A stretch of 64,000 bases of DNA, taken from Pseudomonas persica. GTDB taxonomy: Bacteria > Pseudomonadota > Gammaproteobacteria > Pseudomonadales > Pseudomonadaceae. Location: positions 1 to 64,000 of the forward strand of contig NZ_OLKL01000033.1 in the NCBI RefSeq assembly GCF_900291015.1. Direction: 5' to 3'. This document shows positions 17,180-26,894 of the stretch, one piece after another (position 1 is the stretch's first letter; every line of letters starts with the position of its first letter). The notes beneath the pieces were generated by a model that saw only the letters and a list, made by a program, of their open reading frames with translations, was not told where the DNA came from and ran no database searches. Both the position numbers and the translations under genes were made by a program.

Positions 17180-18352
17180 ATGAACTTCACCCTCCCGGAC
17201 GAACTGCTCGCCTTGCAGGCCAAGACCCGAGACTTTATCGCCGAACAGGTCATCCCGTTCGAGAACGACCCACGCCAGGACAGCCACGGCCCCAGTGACG
17301 CCCTGCGCCAGGACCTGGTGGCCCGGGCCCGTACCGCCGGCTTGCTGACGCCTCACGCCAGCCGCGAAATGGGCGGCCTGGAGCTGAGCCATGTGGCCAA
17401 GGCGATCGTCTTCGAAGAGGCCGGTTATTCACCGCTGGGCCCGGTGGCGCTGAACATCCATGCACCGGACGAAGGCAACATCCACCTGATGGATGTGGTG
17501 GCCACCGAGGCGCAGAAGGACCGCTGGTTGCGCCCGCTGGTCCAGGGCCATGCCCGTTCGTGCTTCGCCATGACGGAACCTGCCCCAGGCTCGGGCTCGG
17601 ACCCTTCGATGCTGCGCACCACCGCCACCCGCGATGGTGACGACTACCTGATCAACGGCCGCAAGTGGCTGATCACCGGGGCCGAAGGCGCCGACTTCGG
17701 CATCATCATGGCGCGCATGGAGGACGGCACGGCGACCATGTTCCTGACCGACATGAAGCGCGACGGCATCATTCATGAGCGTCAGCTGGACTCGCTGGAC
17801 AGCTGCTTCACCGGCGGCCATGGGCAGCTGCGTTTCGACAACCTGCGTATCCCGGCGAGCGATGTGCTCGGCGAGATCGGCAAGGGCTTCCGTTATGCCC
17901 AGGTGCGTCTGGCGCCGGCGCGGCTGACCCACTGCATGCGCTGGCTCGGTGCTGCGCGCCGCGCCCACGACATCGCCTGCGCCTATGCGCGCAGCCGCGA
18001 CGCCTTTGGCAAACCGCTGGGCGAGCATCAGGGGGTAGGCTTCATGCTGGCCGATAACATGATGGACCTGCACGTGGTGCGCCTGGCGGTGTGGCACTGC
18101 GCTTGGGTGCTCGACCAGGGCCGGCGTGCCAATGTCGATTCGAGCATGGCCAAAGTGATCAGCGCCGAGGCGTTGTGGCGGGTGGTCGATCGTTGCGTCC
18201 AGGTATTGGGTGGGCGCGGGGTTACCGGGGACACCGTGGTCGAACGGATCTTCCGCGACATTCGTCCGTTCCGCATCTATGACGGCCCGAGCGAAGTGCA
18301 TCGCATGAGCCTGGCGAAGAAGCTTCTCGACCAGCGCCTGGAGGCACACTGA
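17180..18352 (+). CDS. lvaC: LvaC, acyl-CoA dehydrogenase-family enzyme of the levulinate pathway
   Basis: The protein is 390 aa from ATG 17180 (AAGGACAG upstream); a much longer open frame begins inside lvaB but lacks a plausible start. It has the acyl-CoA dehydrogenase fold: N-terminal helices, a middle beta domain with FAMTEPAPGSGSD (residues ~128-140) and KWLITGAEGADF, and a C-terminal helical domain with RDAFGKPLGEHQGV and VLGGRGVTGDTVVERIFRD. In the levulinate pathway LvaC takes the pentenoyl-CoA intermediate formed from 4-phosphovaleryl-CoA to 3-hydroxyvaleryl-CoA, an unusual hydration-type outcome for this family. Its stop overlaps the next ATG by one base (TGATG). Confidence 0.9.
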   Translation: MNFTLPDELLALQAKTRDFIAEQVIPFENDPRQDSHGPSDALRQDLVARARTAGLLTPHASREMGGLELSHVAKAIVFEEAGYSPLGPVALNIHAPDEGNIHLMDVVATEAQKDRWLRPLVQGHARSCFAMTEPAPGSGSDPSMLRTTATRDGDDYLINGRKWLITGAEGADFGIIMARMEDGTATMFLTDMKRDGIIHERQLDSLDSCFTGGHGQLRFDNLRIPASDVLGEIGKGFRYAQVRLAPARLTHCMRWLGAARRAHDIACAYARSRDAFGKPLGEHQGVGFMLADNMMDLHVVRLAVWHCAWVLDQGRRANVDSSMAKVISAEALWRVVDRCVQVLGGRGVTGDTVVERIFRDIRPFRIYDGPSEVHRMSLAKKLLDQRLEAH

Positions 18353-19119
18353 TGCAGCCGGACCTGAGCCGAATGTTCGCCCTCGACGGGCGCCGCGCCC
18401 TGGTGACCGGCGCCTCCAGCGGCCTGGGCCGCCATTTCGCGATGACCCTGGCCGGCGCAGGCGCCGAGGTGGTGGTGACCGCCCGGCGCCAGGCGCCGCT
18501 GCAGGCACTGGTGGAGGCCATCGAAGTGGCCGGAGGGCGGGCGCAGGCCTTTGCCCTCGATGTGACGTGCCGTGAGGACATCTGCCGGGTGCTCGATGCC
18601 GCCGGCGCGCTGGATGTGCTGGTCAACAACGCAGGGGTAAGCGACAGCCAGCCCTTGCTGGCTGGCGACGATCAAAGCTGGGACCGCGTGCTCGACACCA
18701 ACCTGAAGGGCGCCTGGGCCGTGGCCCAGGAAAGCGCCCGGCGCATGGTCGCCGCAGGGAAGGGCGGCAGCTTGATCAATGTCACCTCCATCCTCGCCAG
18801 CCGTGTGGCCGGCGCCGTGGGCCCTTATCTGGCGGCCAAGGCCGGCCTGGCTCACCTGACCCGCGCCATGGCGCTGGAGTGGGCGCGCCATGGTATCCGG
18901 GTGAACGCCCTGGCGCCCGGCTACGTGATGACCGAGCTGAACGAGGCCTTCCTGGGCAGCGAGGCCGGTGAAAAGCTGCGCTCGCGCATTCCAGGGCGAC
19001 GCTTCAGCGTGCCGGCGGACCTGGACGGCGCCTTGCTGCTGCTCGCCAGCGATGCCGGGCGGGCCATGAGCGGTACTGAAATCGTGGTCGACGGCGGCCA
19101 TTTGTGCAGCAGCCTGTAA
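18352..19119 (+). CDS. lvaD: LvaD, short-chain dehydrogenase reducing levulinyl-CoA
   Basis: This 255-aa classical SDR has the cofactor loop TGASSGLGRHF (residues ~18-28), the NNAG motif (VNNAGVSD ~88-95), a catalytic Ser in NVTSILAS (~142-149), and Tyr/Lys in YLAAKAG (~158-164). In the levulinate pathway it reduces the 4-keto group of levulinyl-CoA to 4-hydroxyvaleryl-CoA with NAD(P)H. Its ATG overlaps the lvaC stop, indicating coupled translation. Confidence 0.9.
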   Translation: MQPDLSRMFALDGRRALVTGASSGLGRHFAMTLAGAGAEVVVTARRQAPLQALVEAIEVAGGRAQAFALDVTCREDICRVLDAAGALDVLVNNAGVSDSQPLLAGDDQSWDRVLDTNLKGAWAVAQESARRMVAAGKGGSLINVTSILASRVAGAVGPYLAAKAGLAHLTRAMALEWARHGIRVNALAPGYVMTELNEAFLGSEAGEKLRSRIPGRRFSVPADLDGALLLLASDAGRAMSGTEIVVDGGHLCSSL

Positions 19120-19194
19120 CGCGCCCTGGCGCCATAACAACAAGAAACAAGAGGTATGTATGTGCGTGCAATACCTGAACAAGAGGTACCTGCC

Positions 19195-20847
19195 ATGATG
19201 GTTCCAACCCTCGAGCACGAGCTTGCTCCCAACGAAGCCAACCATGTCCCGTTGTCGCCGCTGTCGTTCCTCAAGCGTGCCGCGCAGGTGTATCCGCAGC
19301 GTGATGCGGTGGTCTATGGCACCCGGCGCTACAGTTACCGCCAGTTGCACGAGCGCAGCCGTGCCTTGGCCAGTGCCCTGGAGCGGGTCGGTGTGCAACC
19401 GGGCGAGCGGGTGGCGATACTGGCGCCGAACATCCCGGAAATGCTTGAGGCCCACTATGGCGTGCCCGGTGCCGGGGCGGTGCTGGTGTGCATCAACATC
19501 CGCCTGGAGGCGCGCAGCATTGCCTTCATCTTGCGTCACTGCGCAGCCAGGGTGCTGATCTGCGACCGTGAGTTCGGTGCCGTGGCCCATCAGGCGCTGG
19601 CCATGCTCGATGCGCCGCCCTTGCTGGTGGGCATCGACGATGAACAGGCCGAGCGCGCCGACCTGGCCCACGACCTGGACTACGAAGCGTTTCTGGCCCA
19701 GGGCGACCCCGCGCGACCTTTGAGTGCGCCACAGAACGAATGGCAGTCGATCGCCATCAACTACACCTCCGGCACCACGGGGGACCCCAAGGGTGTGGTC
19801 CTGCATCACCGTGGCGCCTACCTCAACGCCTGCGCCGGCGCGCTGATCTTCCAGTTGGGGCCGCGCAGCGTCTACCTGTGGACCTTGCCGATGTTCCACT
19901 GCAACGGCTGGAGCCATACCTGGGCGGTGACGTTGTCCGGTGGCACCCACGTCTGTCTGCGCAAGGTCCAGCCTGATGCGATCAACGCCGCCATCGCCGA
20001 GCATGCCGTGACCCACCTGAGCGCCGCCCCGGTGGTGATGTCGATGCTGATCCACGCCGAGCATGCCAGCGTCCCTTCGGTGCCGGTATCGGTGATCACC
20101 GGTGGCGCCGCCCCGCCCAGCGCGGTCATCGCCGCGATGGAGGCACGCGGCTTCAGCATCACCCACGCCTACGGCATGACCGAAAGCTACGGCCCCAGCA
20201 CCCTGTGCCTGTGGCAGCCGGGCGTCGACGAATTGCCGCTGGAGGCCCGGGCCCAGTTCATGAGCCGCCAGGGTGTCGCCCACCCGATGCTCGAGGAGGC
20301 CACGGTGCTGGATACCGACACCGGCCGCCCGGTCCCGGCCGACGGCCTTACCCTTGGCGAGCTGGTGGTGCGCGGCAACACCGTGATGAAAGGCTACCTG
20401 CACAACCCGGAGGCCACCCGTGCCGCATTGGCCAATGGCTGGCTGCACACCGGCGACCTGGCCGTGCTGCACCCGGACGGCTACGTGGAAATCAAGGACC
20501 GGGCCAAGGACATCATCATTTCCGGCGGCGAGAACATCAGCTCGCTGGAGATCGAAGAAGTGCTCTACCAGCACCCCGAGGTGGTCGAGGCCGCAGTGGT
20601 GGCGCGCCCGGATTCGCGCTGGGGCGAGACACCTCATGCGTTCGTCACCCTGCGCGCCGATGCGCTGGCCACGGTCACGGAAGGCGACCTGATCCGCTGG
20701 TGCCGTGAGCGCCTGGCACATTTCAAGGCGCCGCGACATGTATCGCTGACGGAGCTGCCCAGGACCGCCACCGGCAAGATCCAGAAGTTCGTCCTGCGCG
20801 AGTGGGCCCGGCAACAGGAGGCGCAGGCCGCCGACGCCGAGCACTGA
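19195..20847 (+). CDS. lvaE: LvaE, levulinyl-CoA synthetase (AMP-forming)
   Basis: The protein is 550 aa from ATG 19195, preceded by AAGAGG eight bases upstream. An in-frame ATG at 19156 adds 13 residues and has the same AACAAGAGGTA motif in front, so the start is ambiguous. Acyl-CoA synthetase motifs are intact: [11 protein letters not shown] (residues ~189-199), [10 protein letters not shown] (~325), [16 protein letters not shown] (~415) and the C-terminal RTATGKIQK catalytic lysine (~525). In the pathway it activates levulinate, and other short acids, with ATP and CoA. The 75-base gap after lvaD is the largest within the operon. Confidence 0.9.
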   Translation: MMVPTLEHELAPNEANHVPLSPLSFLKRAAQVYPQRDAVVYGTRRYSYRQLHERSRALASALERVGVQPGERVAILAPNIPEMLEAHYGVPGAGAVLVCINIRLEARSIAFILRHCAARVLICDREFGAVAHQALAMLDAPPLLVGIDDEQAERADLAHDLDYEAFLAQGDPARPLSAPQNEWQSIAINYTSGTTGDPKGVVLHHRGAYLNACAGALIFQLGPRSVYLWTLPMFHCNGWSHTWAVTLSGGTHVCLRKVQPDAINAAIAEHAVTHLSAAPVVMSMLIHAEHASVPSVPVSVITGGAAPPSAVIAAMEARGFSITHAYGMTESYGPSTLCLWQPGVDELPLEARAQFMSRQGVAHPMLEEATVLDTDTGRPVPADGLTLGELVVRGNTVMKGYLHNPEATRAALANGWLHTGDLAVLHPDGYVEIKDRAKDIIISGGENISSLEIEEVLYQHPEVVEAAVVARPDSRWGETPHAFVTLRADALATVTEGDLIRWCRERLAHFKAPRHVSLTELPRTATGKIQKFVLREWARQQEAQAADAEH

Positions 20848-20903
20848 TCGAGCAGCAACACCTGCATCCCCCATAACAACAAGTACATTGACCGAGGTGT
20901 CCC

Positions 20904-21227
20904 ATGTCCAGCCTGTTATACGCGCGTGTTCGCGCCAGTGCTCGGTTCCAGCAACTGGTGATGCGCAGGAACCGTTTTACCCTGCGCCTGTTCGTACTGA
21001 TCCTGGCCACGTTCTATGGCTACATTGCCTTGGTGTCGTTCTGGCCCGAGCTGATTGCCAGGCGCCTGGCCGAGGGGTCGAACATGACCTTCGGCGTCGC
21101 GGCCGGCGCCTTCCTGTTCGTGTTCTTCTGTGCGTTGTCGGCGTTCTATGTGTACCGGGCCAATGGCGAGTTCGATCGCCTGACCCAGGCGCTGGTCGCC
21201 GGGCTGGACGAGGAGCAGGGCGCATGA
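20904..21227 (+). CDS. lvaF: LvaF, DUF485 membrane protein, symporter partner
   Basis: This 107-aa protein has two hydrophobic segments (residues ~34-55 and ~70-92) and a charged tail, the layout of DUF485 (YjcH-like) proteins that accompany acetate-type sodium/solute symporters. Its stop overlaps the start of lvaG by four bases (ATGA at 21224-21227). Together with LvaG it probably imports levulinate. Confidence 0.88.
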   Translation: MSSLLYARVRASARFQQLVMRRNRFTLRLFVLILATFYGYIALVSFWPELIARRLAEGSNMTFGVAAGAFLFVFFCALSAFYVYRANGEFDRLTQALVAGLDEEQGA

Positions 21228-22882
21228 AGAAACTACTGCCTCTGGCTTTGTTACTGCACTGCGGCGTGCTGTTGGCCTCGCCCGCGCTCGACGCGGGCCA
21301 GCGTCAGCCGCTCAACCTGCATGCCATCGGCATGTTCATGGTGTTCGTGCTGTTCACCTTGTGCATCACCTGGTGGGCGGCGCGTCGCACCCGCTCGACG
21401 GCAGACTTCTACAGCGCCGGTGGCGGCATCCTGGGCTGGCAGAACGGCCTGGCGCTGGCCGGTGACTACATGTCCGCCTCGACGCTGTTGGGGATCACCG
21501 CGCTCATCTACACCTCCGGCATGGATGGCTACATCTACCTCATTGCCTTTTTCGCGGGCTGGCCGGTGTTGCTGCTGTTGATGACCGAGCGGCTGCGCAA
21601 CCTGGGCCGCTTCACCTTCGCCGATATCACCTCCTACCGCCTCGACCAGGGCAAGGTGCGCACCATGGCCGCCATCGGCTCGCTGACCGTGGTGTGTTTC
21701 TACCTGGTGGCGCAGATGGTCGGGGCCGGGCAGCTGATCAGACTGCTGTTCGGCCTGGACTACCACATCGCCCTGGTGATCGTTGGCGTGCTGATGATGC
21801 TGTATGTGACCTTCGGCGGCATGGTGGCGACCACCTGGGTGCAGATCATCAAGGCGTTCCTGCTGCTGGTCGGCGGTTCGTTGGTGCTGTTCCTGGCGCT
21901 GCGCGAGTTCGACTTCAGCTATGACACGCTGGTCAGCCAGGCCATGGACACCCATGCTCTGGGCGAACGCCTGCTGGCGCCCGGCAGCCTGCTGGCCGAC
22001 CCCTTGACTGCGCTGTCGCTGAGCCTGGGACTGGTGTTCGGCACCGCCGGGCTGCCGCATATCCTGATGCGCTTTTTCACCGTCAGCGATGCCCGCGAGG
22101 CGCGCAAGTCGGTGCTCTATGCCACCGGGTTCATCGGCTACTTCTTCAATGTCATTTTTCTGCTGGGCCTGGCGTCGATCGTGATCGTCAGCCAGCAGCC
22201 GCAGTTCTTCGAAGGCGGGCAGGTGGGGGGCAAGCTGTTGGGTGGTGGCAACATGGTGGTCATGCACCTGGCCCAGGCCGTGGGCGGCAACCTGCTGCTG
22301 GGGTTCTTGTCGGCAGTCACCTTCGCCACCATCCTGGCTGTGGTTTCCGGCCTGGCCCTGGCCGGGGCGTCCGCCATCGCCCATGACCTGTATGCGCGGG
22401 TGATCATGAAGGGCGCGGCCAGCGAGACGCAGGAGCTGCGGGTAACCAAGCTGGCCACGCTGGGCCTTGGGCTGGTGGCGATAGCCCTGGGCATCGTGTT
22501 CGAAAACATCAACGTGGCGTTCATGGTCGCACTGGCCTTTGGCATCGCCGCTTCGGCCAACTTCCCGGTGCTGTTCCTGTCGATGTTCTGGTCGGGGCTG
22601 ACCACCCGTGGCGCGTTGGCCGGTGGCTACGTCGGGTTGCTCAGTGCCATGGGCTTCGTGGTGTTTTCCAAACTGGTGTGGGTGGATGTGTTGCATTTCG
22701 CCAAGCCGCTGTTCCCCTATACCCAGCCTGCGCTGTTCTCCATGCCGTTGGCGTTCTTGGTGGCCTACGCGGTCTCCCGGCTGGACCGGAGCGCGCGGGC
22801 CAAGGCGGAAAGGGCGGCCTTCGCCGACCAGTTCGTACGCGGCCAGACCGGCCTCGGTGCCAGCGGTGCAGTCGATCATTGA
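21224..22882 (+). CDS. lvaG: LvaG, ActP-type sodium:solute symporter
   Basis: The protein is 552 aa from ATG 21224; the open frame extends further upstream inside lvaF but that part is a shadow. A cleavable or first hydrophobic segment ([20 protein letters not shown]) is followed by about 13 membrane helices of the sodium/solute symporter family. [21 protein letters not shown] and [19 protein letters not shown] resemble the sodium-binding helix region of the acetate permease ActP. It is the last gene of the lva operon and the expected levulinate or organic acid importer. The gene ends 48 bases before a convergent small gene. Confidence 0.9.
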   Translation: MKKLLPLALLLHCGVLLASPALDAGQRQPLNLHAIGMFMVFVLFTLCITWWAARRTRSTADFYSAGGGILGWQNGLALAGDYMSASTLLGITALIYTSGMDGYIYLIAFFAGWPVLLLLMTERLRNLGRFTFADITSYRLDQGKVRTMAAIGSLTVVCFYLVAQMVGAGQLIRLLFGLDYHIALVIVGVLMMLYVTFGGMVATTWVQIIKAFLLLVGGSLVLFLALREFDFSYDTLVSQAMDTHALGERLLAPGSLLADPLTALSLSLGLVFGTAGLPHILMRFFTVSDAREARKSVLYATGFIGYFFNVIFLLGLASIVIVSQQPQFFEGGQVGGKLLGGGNMVVMHLAQAVGGNLLLGFLSAVTFATILAVVSGLALAGASAIAHDLYARVIMKGAASETQELRVTKLATLGLGLVAIALGIVFENINVAFMVALAFGIAASANFPVLFLSMFWSGLTTRGALAGGYVGLLSAMGFVVFSKLVWVDVLHFAKPLFPYTQPALFSMPLAFLVAYAVSRLDRSARAKAERAAFADQFVRGQTGLGASGAVDH

Positions 22883-22930
22883 GTCACAAGTGGCCGCTGG
22901 CGGATGAGCGCCTGCGGCCGCGCTCCCTCC

Positions 22931-23083
22931 TTAGTACCCCCTGAAGACCTCGCCGATGCTGGTGATCGGATGTCCCATGTGCTGCGCCGCCGCTCGGTTG
23001 ACGAAGGCCGGCCTGGGGGCAAGCAGGGCACTCAGGAAAATGGCCAGCGTCAAAACGGCCAGCAGAAAACCAAATCGGCGCAT
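22931..23083 (-). CDS. Small 50-aa membrane-anchored or secreted protein
   Basis: The ATG at 23083 has GGAGG five bases upstream, which decides the start over the longer open frame. The product has a basic N-terminus (MRRFG) and one hydrophobic segment (FLLAVLTLAIFLSALLA), followed by a short polar tail with HMGHPITSIGEVFRGY. It could be a small membrane protein or a secreted peptide with a signal. It is the last gene of the diamine-type minus-strand run, 68 bases after the imine-reductase-like gene. No family was recognised. Confidence 0.55.
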   Translation of the reverse strand: MRRFGFLLAVLTLAIFLSALLAPRPAFVNRAAAQHMGHPITSIGEVFRGY

Positions 23084-23151
23084 GTGAACCTCCAACGGTT
23101 TTTGTAATTGTTGTTTTCGAGGGCAATCCGAGAGGCGTTGCAACCGCACAA

Positions 23152-24066
23152 TCACGCCTCTTTGGTATCGCCTTCGCGGGCGAACACCTGGGTGGCGGCC
23201 ACGATGTCCTGGTCGCCATAACCCATCGATTCCGCGCGCTGCGCGACCTGGCACACCGCGTCGAACACTGGCGTCCAGGCCCCTTGTACCTGCAGGGACT
23301 GGGCAATGTGCACGAAGGCGTGCGCATGCACATCGAGCCTCGCCTGATCGCCTGCGAAGTCCTGTGTTTCGAGTCGGCGTGTCGCTTCCTCCAGGGCGTC
23401 GGCGACGAAAAAACGTGAGGTGTCGAGCAGGAGCCTGGCCGTCTTCGAAACCGGCAGGCCAAACCGCGCGCTCGCACCCACGGCCTCGAAGAACGCAACG
23501 ATCGCGGCAAACGCATGGGCGTGGAGTACGGTCGCGAAGGCCAATGCTTCGCCCCAGGGAAGGAACACCGTATGCCCGGCGAGCCCTTCAAGCAGCGCCC
23601 GGTGCTGCTCGAAAGCTTCACGATCACCGGTATGGATGCTGTGGCTCTCGCGATGGCCGACGTTGCGCGGGTAGGCCACGATCATCCCTTTGACGTAATG
23701 GCCGCCTGCCCGGTTGACGAGGCCCTGAAGCGCCAGGCCCTCGTCCTGGGCGCTGGTGGTGTAGTCGACGATCGTACGATTGGCCAGTGCATGCATCACA
23801 CCTGGCATCCCGAGCACCTCGTGGGTCGCGTGGTCGTCCAGGAGCACGAAGATCGTGGCTGGGCTTGCAACCAGCGCGGCTTCGGCGCTGTCGCACAGGT
23901 GAGCCCCGGCGGCAACGAGCGCCGCGGCCTTGGCGGGTGAGCGGTTCCAGACCGCCACGCGTTTGCCTTGCTTGAGCAACGCGTGCGCCATGATCGTTCC
24001 CATGGCACCGAGCCCGACCACGGACACATCGAACTCGAAGCTTTCATCATTATTTTGTTCGCACAC
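23152..24066 (-). CDS. Imine-reductase-like NADP-dependent oxidoreductase
   Basis: The protein is 304 aa from GTG 24066, which has AGGAGG eight bases upstream; TTG 24072 is the alternative. The N-terminal Rossmann domain has VVGLGAMGTIMAHALL and VWNRSPAKAAAL, the Asn-Arg-Ser pattern favouring NADPH. The interdomain part reads HYVKGMIVAYPRNVG, where imine reductases have Y-x-G-x-I-x-x-x-P-x-x-(I/V)-G, whereas hydroxyisobutyrate dehydrogenases have DAPVSGG and a catalytic lysine, both missing here. I therefore favour the imine reductase family over 3-hydroxyisobutyrate dehydrogenase. Position in a diamine/aminoaldehyde operon fits reduction of a cyclic imine such as a pyrroline. The usual Asp/Tyr proton donor position is not clearly conserved. 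Confidence 0.65.
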   Translation of the reverse strand: MCEQNNDESFEFDVSVVGLGAMGTIMAHALLKQGKRVAVWNRSPAKAAALVAAGAHLCDSAEAALVASPATIFVLLDDHATHEVLGMPGVMHALANRTIVDYTTSAQDEGLALQGLVNRAGGHYVKGMIVAYPRNVGHRESHSIHTGDREAFEQHRALLEGLAGHTVFLPWGEALAFATVLHAHAFAAIVAFFEAVGASARFGLPVSKTARLLLDTSRFFVADALEEATRRLETQDFAGDQARLDVHAHAFVHIAQSLQVQGAWTPVFDAVCQVAQRAESMGYGDQDIVAATQVFAREGDTKEA

Positions 24067-24120
24067 GGCCAAAGCCTCCTGATTGTTGTTTGACGTGATG
24101 CCCCACTGGGGGCCGTTTGC

Positions 24121-25500
24121 TCACAGCAGGTTCTGCGAACGGGCCCAGCCCGTCGCGTCCGCCAACGTGCGCTCGAAGGCGCTGAAGATCTTTTCGGTAT
24201 CGCCCTGCGTGGTGATCAACGGCGGGCAGAACGCGATCGTGTCGTAGATGGCGCGAATGATCAGGCCGTGCTTGTGGGCCTGTTTGAACACGTAGCCACC
24301 CAATGCACCGGGCTGGGCGAACGGTTGGCCGGTGGCCTTGTCCGCGACCAGTTCGATCCCGCCCATCAGCCCGACGCCTCGGACGTTGCCGACCAGCGGG
24401 TGGTCTTCGAACGCGCGCAGGTGGCGCTGGAACTCGGGGGCCAAGCGCTGCACATGGCCAACCAGGTCGCGCTCTTCGATGATGCGGATGTTTTCCAGCG
24501 CAACCGCGGTGGCGACGGGGTGGCCAGTGCAGGTCAGGCCGTGGGCGAATGCCCCCAGGCGCTGGCTCTGGCTCAGCAGGACATCGTTGATTGCATCGGA
24601 CACCACCACGGCCGCCAGCGGCTGGTAGGACGAGGTGAGTTGCTTGGAGAGCACCATGATGTCGGGCTGGATGTCGTACAGCTGTGCCCCGAACATCGTG
24701 CCCAGCCTGCCGAAACCGGTGACGATCTCGTCGATCACCATGAGGATGTCGTAGCGCTTGCACACTGCCTGGATCGCCGCCCAGTAGCCGGTGGGAGGAG
24801 GGATCACACCGCCCGCTGCGATCACCGGTTCGCCGATGAAGGCGGCAATGGTTTCCGGCCCTTGCGCGAGGATGTAGCGCTCCAGTTCGTTCGCCAGGCG
24901 GGCCGAAAAGGCTTCCTGCGTTTCTCCAGGCCGGGCAAACCGGTAGAAGTTCGGGCACGTCAGGTGATGAACCGGGATGGCCGGCAGGTCGAAGTCGCGA
25001 TGAATCGAGGGGATGCCGGTCAGGCTCCCGGCGGCGACGGTGGCGCCGTGGTAGGCCTGCTGGCGAGAGATGAACGTCTTCTTGTGCGGTTTGCCCAGCG
25101 CGTTGTTCACGTACCAGACCATCTTCACCATCGAGTCGTTGGCTTCGGAGCCTGAGTTGGTGAAGAACACGTGGTTCAGGTCGCCCGGCGCCAGCTCGGC
25201 CAGCTTGGCGGCGAGTGCCGCCGCCGGGGCATTGGTCTTGTGGCTGAAGCTGTGGTAGTAGGGCAGTTGCCTGAACTGCTCGACGGCGGCGTCGACCAGG
25301 CGCTTTTCACTGAAGCCCAAGGCAACGCTCCACAGGCCCGACATCGCCTCGATGTAGGCGTTGCCTTGCTCATCGAAGACCCGCACGCCATCGCCGCCGG
25401 CGATCACGAAGGGCCCGACTTCCTGGTGCTGCGCCAGGTTGGTGTTGGGGTGGATGAATGAAGCCAGGTCATCCTGAACGGTTGAAGTGACGTTGCTCAT
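24121..25500 (-). CDS. Class III omega-aminotransferase (SpuC-like, diamine:pyruvate type)
   Basis: This 459-aa PLP enzyme aligns in layout with putrescine/omega-amino acid pyruvate aminotransferases of Pseudomonas. Visible are GLWSVALGFSEKRLVDA near the N-terminus, FFTNSGSEANDSMVKMVWY (phosphate-binding loop region ~108-126), the PLP-stacking region VIDEIVTGFGRLG (~255) and the Schiff-base lysine in MVLSKQLTSSYQPL (~286). It would move the terminal amino group of a diamine or omega-amino acid to pyruvate or similar. It sits between the EctB-like and imine-reductase-like genes, all co-directional. Confidence 0.85.
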   Translation of the reverse strand: MSNVTSTVQDDLASFIHPNTNLAQHQEVGPFVIAGGDGVRVFDEQGNAYIEAMSGLWSVALGFSEKRLVDAAVEQFRQLPYYHSFSHKTNAPAAALAAKLAELAPGDLNHVFFTNSGSEANDSMVKMVWYVNNALGKPHKKTFISRQQAYHGATVAAGSLTGIPSIHRDFDLPAIPVHHLTCPNFYRFARPGETQEAFSARLANELERYILAQGPETIAAFIGEPVIAAGGVIPPPTGYWAAIQAVCKRYDILMVIDEIVTGFGRLGTMFGAQLYDIQPDIMVLSKQLTSSYQPLAAVVVSDAINDVLLSQSQRLGAFAHGLTCTGHPVATAVALENIRIIEERDLVGHVQRLAPEFQRHLRAFEDHPLVGNVRGVGLMGGIELVADKATGQPFAQPGALGGYVFKQAHKHGLIIRAIYDTIAFCPPLITTQGDTEKIFSAFERTLADATGWARSQNLL

Positions 25501-25595
25501 TGGCGTGATTTCCTGCCACGGTGGTTGTCCGCTGCATGCGATGAGCTTGCGTGCGACATCTGTATCGATACAGGCCGCACGACAGGCCCGTGCAG

Positions 25596-26849
25596 TTACT
25601 GGCTCAGCGCTGCCGCGACCGATTCGCCGAAGGCCTGCAGGCCTTCTTCGAGCTGGTCGGTCGGGGTGTTCACCGGTGGCATCAGTTTGATGATTTCGCC
25701 GTTCGGGCCGCAGCGGTCGACCAGCACGCCCGCCTGCAGCACGCGTTGCTGGGCATCCTTGGCGAACACGACGTTGCCGCGGCCGAAGTCGATGCCGGCG
25801 ATCATGCCGCGACAGCGGGCGGATGCGACGCCTGGAATTTCCGCGAAACCTGCGACTGCGCGCTCAATGGCCGCGCAGTTGTTGGCCAGCAACTTCAGGA
25901 ACGACTCATCGCGCCAATAGCCGAGCGCGATCTGGGCCGTCAGGAACGCCAGTTGGTTGCCGCGGAAGGTGCCGATGTGATCGCCCGGTTGCCACACATC
26001 CAGCCCGGCGCGAATCAATACGATCGCCATCGGCAGGCCGAAGCCGCCGATCGATTTGGCGCAGGTGATCAGGTCTGGCACCACCCCGGAGCGCTCGAAG
26101 CCGAAGAAGTCGCCGGTGCGGCCGCAACCGGCCTGGATCTCGTCGCAGATGAGCAGCACGCCGTGATCGGTGGTCCACTTGCGCAAGCGTTGCAGCCATT
26201 CGTTGGAAGCCGGGTAGACGCCGGCCTGGATCTGCACGGACTCGACGATCACCGCCGCCGGCAGCTCCGAGCCGCTGCCCTGGTCGTTGGCCAGGCGCTC
26301 GAGGAAACCAATGCTGTCGAATTCGCCGTAGGGGCTGTCTTCGTACGGCACGAACACTACATCGGTGGAAAGCCCAGGGCCGCGGCGGGTGCGGTTGCCA
26401 GTGACGGCCAGGGCGCCGGCCGTCATGCCGTGGTAAGCCCCGTAGAACGATACGACCTTGCTGCGTCCGGTCGCCTTGCGCGCCAGCTTCAACGCCGCCT
26501 CGACGGCGTCGGCACCAGTCGGGCCGGTGAACTGCACCTTGTAGTCCCAGCCGCGTGGCTTGAACAGGTCGCGCTCGATCGCTTCGAGGAACTGGCGCTT
26601 GGTAGTAGTGTGCAGGTCGAGGGCGTGGGTCACGCCGTTGGACGACAGGTACGCGATCAAGGCATCGCGCATGCGCGGGTCGTTGTGACCGTAGTTCAGG
26701 GCGCCGGCACCGGCGAAGAAGTCCAGGTATTCGCGGCCATCTTCGCCACGGATCTTGCTGCCTTGGGCGGTATCGAACACCAGCGGCAAGTCACGGCAGT
26801 ACATCCGTACGTTGGATTCGAGCCTTTCGAACGTCTCGATGTTGTTCAT
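25596..26849 (-). CDS. EctB-like diaminobutyrate:2-oxoglutarate aminotransferase
   Basis: This 417-aa class III aminotransferase of the EctB/DoeD type begins FERLESNVRMYCRDLPLVFD, the typical EctB opening with S-x-V-R-x-Y-x-R-x-(F/L)-P. Motifs include DFFAGAGALNYGHNDP, QFTGPTGADAVEAALKLARK, LICDEIQAGCGRTGDFFGFE and the Schiff-base lysine in ITCAKSIGGFGLPMA. It interconverts 2,4-diaminobutyrate and aspartate semialdehyde or a similar short omega-amine. No ectA, ectC, doeA or doeB lies in the window, so a catabolic role on diaminobutyrate or 1,3-diaminopropane is more likely than ectoine synthesis. Confidence 0.85.
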   Translation of the reverse strand: MNNIETFERLESNVRMYCRDLPLVFDTAQGSKIRGEDGREYLDFFAGAGALNYGHNDPRMRDALIAYLSSNGVTHALDLHTTTKRQFLEAIERDLFKPRGWDYKVQFTGPTGADAVEAALKLARKATGRSKVVSFYGAYHGMTAGALAVTGNRTRRGPGLSTDVVFVPYEDSPYGEFDSIGFLERLANDQGSGSELPAAVIVESVQIQAGVYPASNEWLQRLRKWTTDHGVLLICDEIQAGCGRTGDFFGFERSGVVPDLITCAKSIGGFGLPMAIVLIRAGLDVWQPGDHIGTFRGNQLAFLTAQIALGYWRDESFLKLLANNCAAIERAVAGFAEIPGVASARCRGMIAGIDFGRGNVVFAKDAQQRVLQAGVLVDRCGPNGEIIKLMPPVNTPTDQLEEGLQAFGESVAAALSQ

Positions 26850-26894
26850 GCATAACCTCTTGAAATGATCTTGGCAACGTGGGGCGTGGGGCGG

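Noticed and set aside
18277..20874. An 865-codon minus-strand frame over lvaD and lvaE
   Set aside because: It is an antisense shadow of two enzymes with intact motifs and known gene order.
25596..26849. The EctB-like gene as evidence for ectoine synthesis
   Set aside because: No ectA, ectC or ectD is in the window, and the neighbours are catabolic.
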